Part shown: piece after piece, positions 13,525 to 13,857 of the stretch
Position numbering within the stretch: position 1 is the stretch's first letter
How the letters are laid out: every line of letters starts with the position of its first letter
Source: DTGL01 sp038895395
Lineage (GTDB): Archaea > Iainarchaeota > Iainarchaeia > Iainarchaeales > DTGL01
Reading direction: 5' to 3'
DNA length: 13,857 nt
Assembly: GCA_038895395.1 (NCBI GenBank)
Contig: JAWANJ010000023.1
Location: 1 to 13,857 of the forward strand
Position numbers and translations under genes: made by a program
Notes under the pieces: model-generated
What the model was told of the DNA's origin: nothing
Seen by the model: only the letters and a program-made list of their open reading frames with translations
Databases searched by the model: none

Positions 13525-13857
13525 TTAACTAAGCCAACTATTGATAAAGCTGCCTAAAATCCTAGTTAAAACTATAACTACAATCGCTATAGCCAAGTGC
13601 TCTATAATTACTCTGGTTGGCTTTTTATTTTGTTCTTTTGCAAGCTGGTAACTAAAAACTGTTAGAAGTGATAAACCAAGAACTATGTTTGCTATAATTG
13701 CATTATGTAGATCAAGAACCAGCAACGGGAATGCAAATATCAAGGCAAAGAAAAACTTTGATACCAAAGTGGAAATTGTAGACTGCCAGATTTCTTTTTC
13801 AGTGTGCTTGTTTTCCGACTCTTCTGACATATGTATACCAAGAGCATCAGAAAGTGC
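13525..13857 (-). CDS. VIT1/CCC1-like integral membrane protein (5'-truncated by window edge)
   Basis: The frame stays open from an internal Met codon at 13830 to the window edge, adding ALSDALGIH before it, so the true start lies outside; 110 residues are visible. The segment SDALGIHMSEESENK followed by a charged stretch and three hydrophobic segments (about residues 35-52, 54-72 and 85-107 of the visible part) resembles the C-terminal part of archaeal VIT1/CCC1-type proteins (DUF125-like), a family that includes iron/manganese transporters. The conserved N-terminal part, needed to judge transport function, is missing. It is followed by por on the same strand, but that operon appears to have its own promoter. 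Confidence 0.65.
   Translation of the reverse strand, partial: ALSDALGIHMSEESENKHTEKEIWQSTISTLVSKFFFALIFAFPLLVLDLHNAIIANIVLGLSLLTVFSYQLAKEQNKKPTRVIIEHLAIAIVVIVLTRILGSFINSWLS

Noticed and set aside
13292..13528. 78-codon plus-strand open frame over porG and its promoter
   Set aside because: It is antisense to a clear porG; its composition is not protein-like and it has no start signals.
1..13857. CRISPR arrays, tRNA or rRNA genes, insertion sequences, toxin-antitoxin or defence genes
   Set aside because: No regularly spaced repeats, no transposase or terminal inverted repeats, no tRNA-like cloverleaf in the gaps; nearly all bases are in identifiable genes.

Overview
The window looks like archaeal chromosome. 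It carries an Orc1/Cdc6-family AAA+ ATPase, a four-subunit pyruvate:ferredoxin oxidoreductase, a dCTP deaminase of the dUMP-forming type and a stand-alone archaeal-style DHH phosphoesterase. Starts are preceded either by GGAGGTGA-like ribosome binding sites or by TATA-like boxes about 25-29 bases upstream of the start codon. It is AT-rich and densely packed, with many ATGA or few-base junctions. A small-genome DPANN-type archaeon would fit, but nothing here proves that assignment.

Layout from left to right. (1) 1-464: the 3' end of scpB (+). (2) 456-1878: an apparent two-gene minus-strand unit, a UPF0173 metallo-hydrolase followed by a short Orc1/Cdc6 ATPase that lacks the winged-helix domain. 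(3) 1953-2402: an MgtC-family membrane protein (+). (4) 2433-5494: a minus-strand peptide-degradation unit made of a 54-aa conserved-looking protein, a 596-aa protein with a C-terminal M29 aminopeptidase domain and about 350 unrecognised N-terminal residues, and an M24 Xaa-Pro peptidase. (5) 5571-7649: the potassium uptake pair trkH-trkA (-). (6) 7659-7779: a divergent promoter region with a 12-bp-arm inverted repeat. (7) 7780-9434: a DHH-DHHA1 phosphoesterase and dCTP deaminase (+). (8) 9456-9971: an unrecognised basic protein (-), divergent from a GNAT acetyltransferase at 10040-10591 (+). (9) 10578-13486: the porG-porD-porA-porB operon (-). (10) 13525-13857: the 3' end of a VIT/CCC1-like membrane protein (-).

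The pathways are mostly housekeeping. POR interconverts pyruvate and acetyl-CoA using ferredoxin. The two peptidases would finish peptide breakdown and could supply amino acids. TrkH/TrkA imports potassium. Dcd supplies dUMP for thymidylate synthesis. ScpB and the Orc-like ATPase touch chromosome maintenance.

I found no mobile element, CRISPR array, RNA gene or defence island, and no intergenic stretch longer than about 120 bases. The points most worth a second look are the extended M29 protein and its small upstream partner, the winged-helix-less Orc ATPase, the DHH phosphoesterase sharing a divergent promoter with the potassium transporter, and the unknown basic protein.
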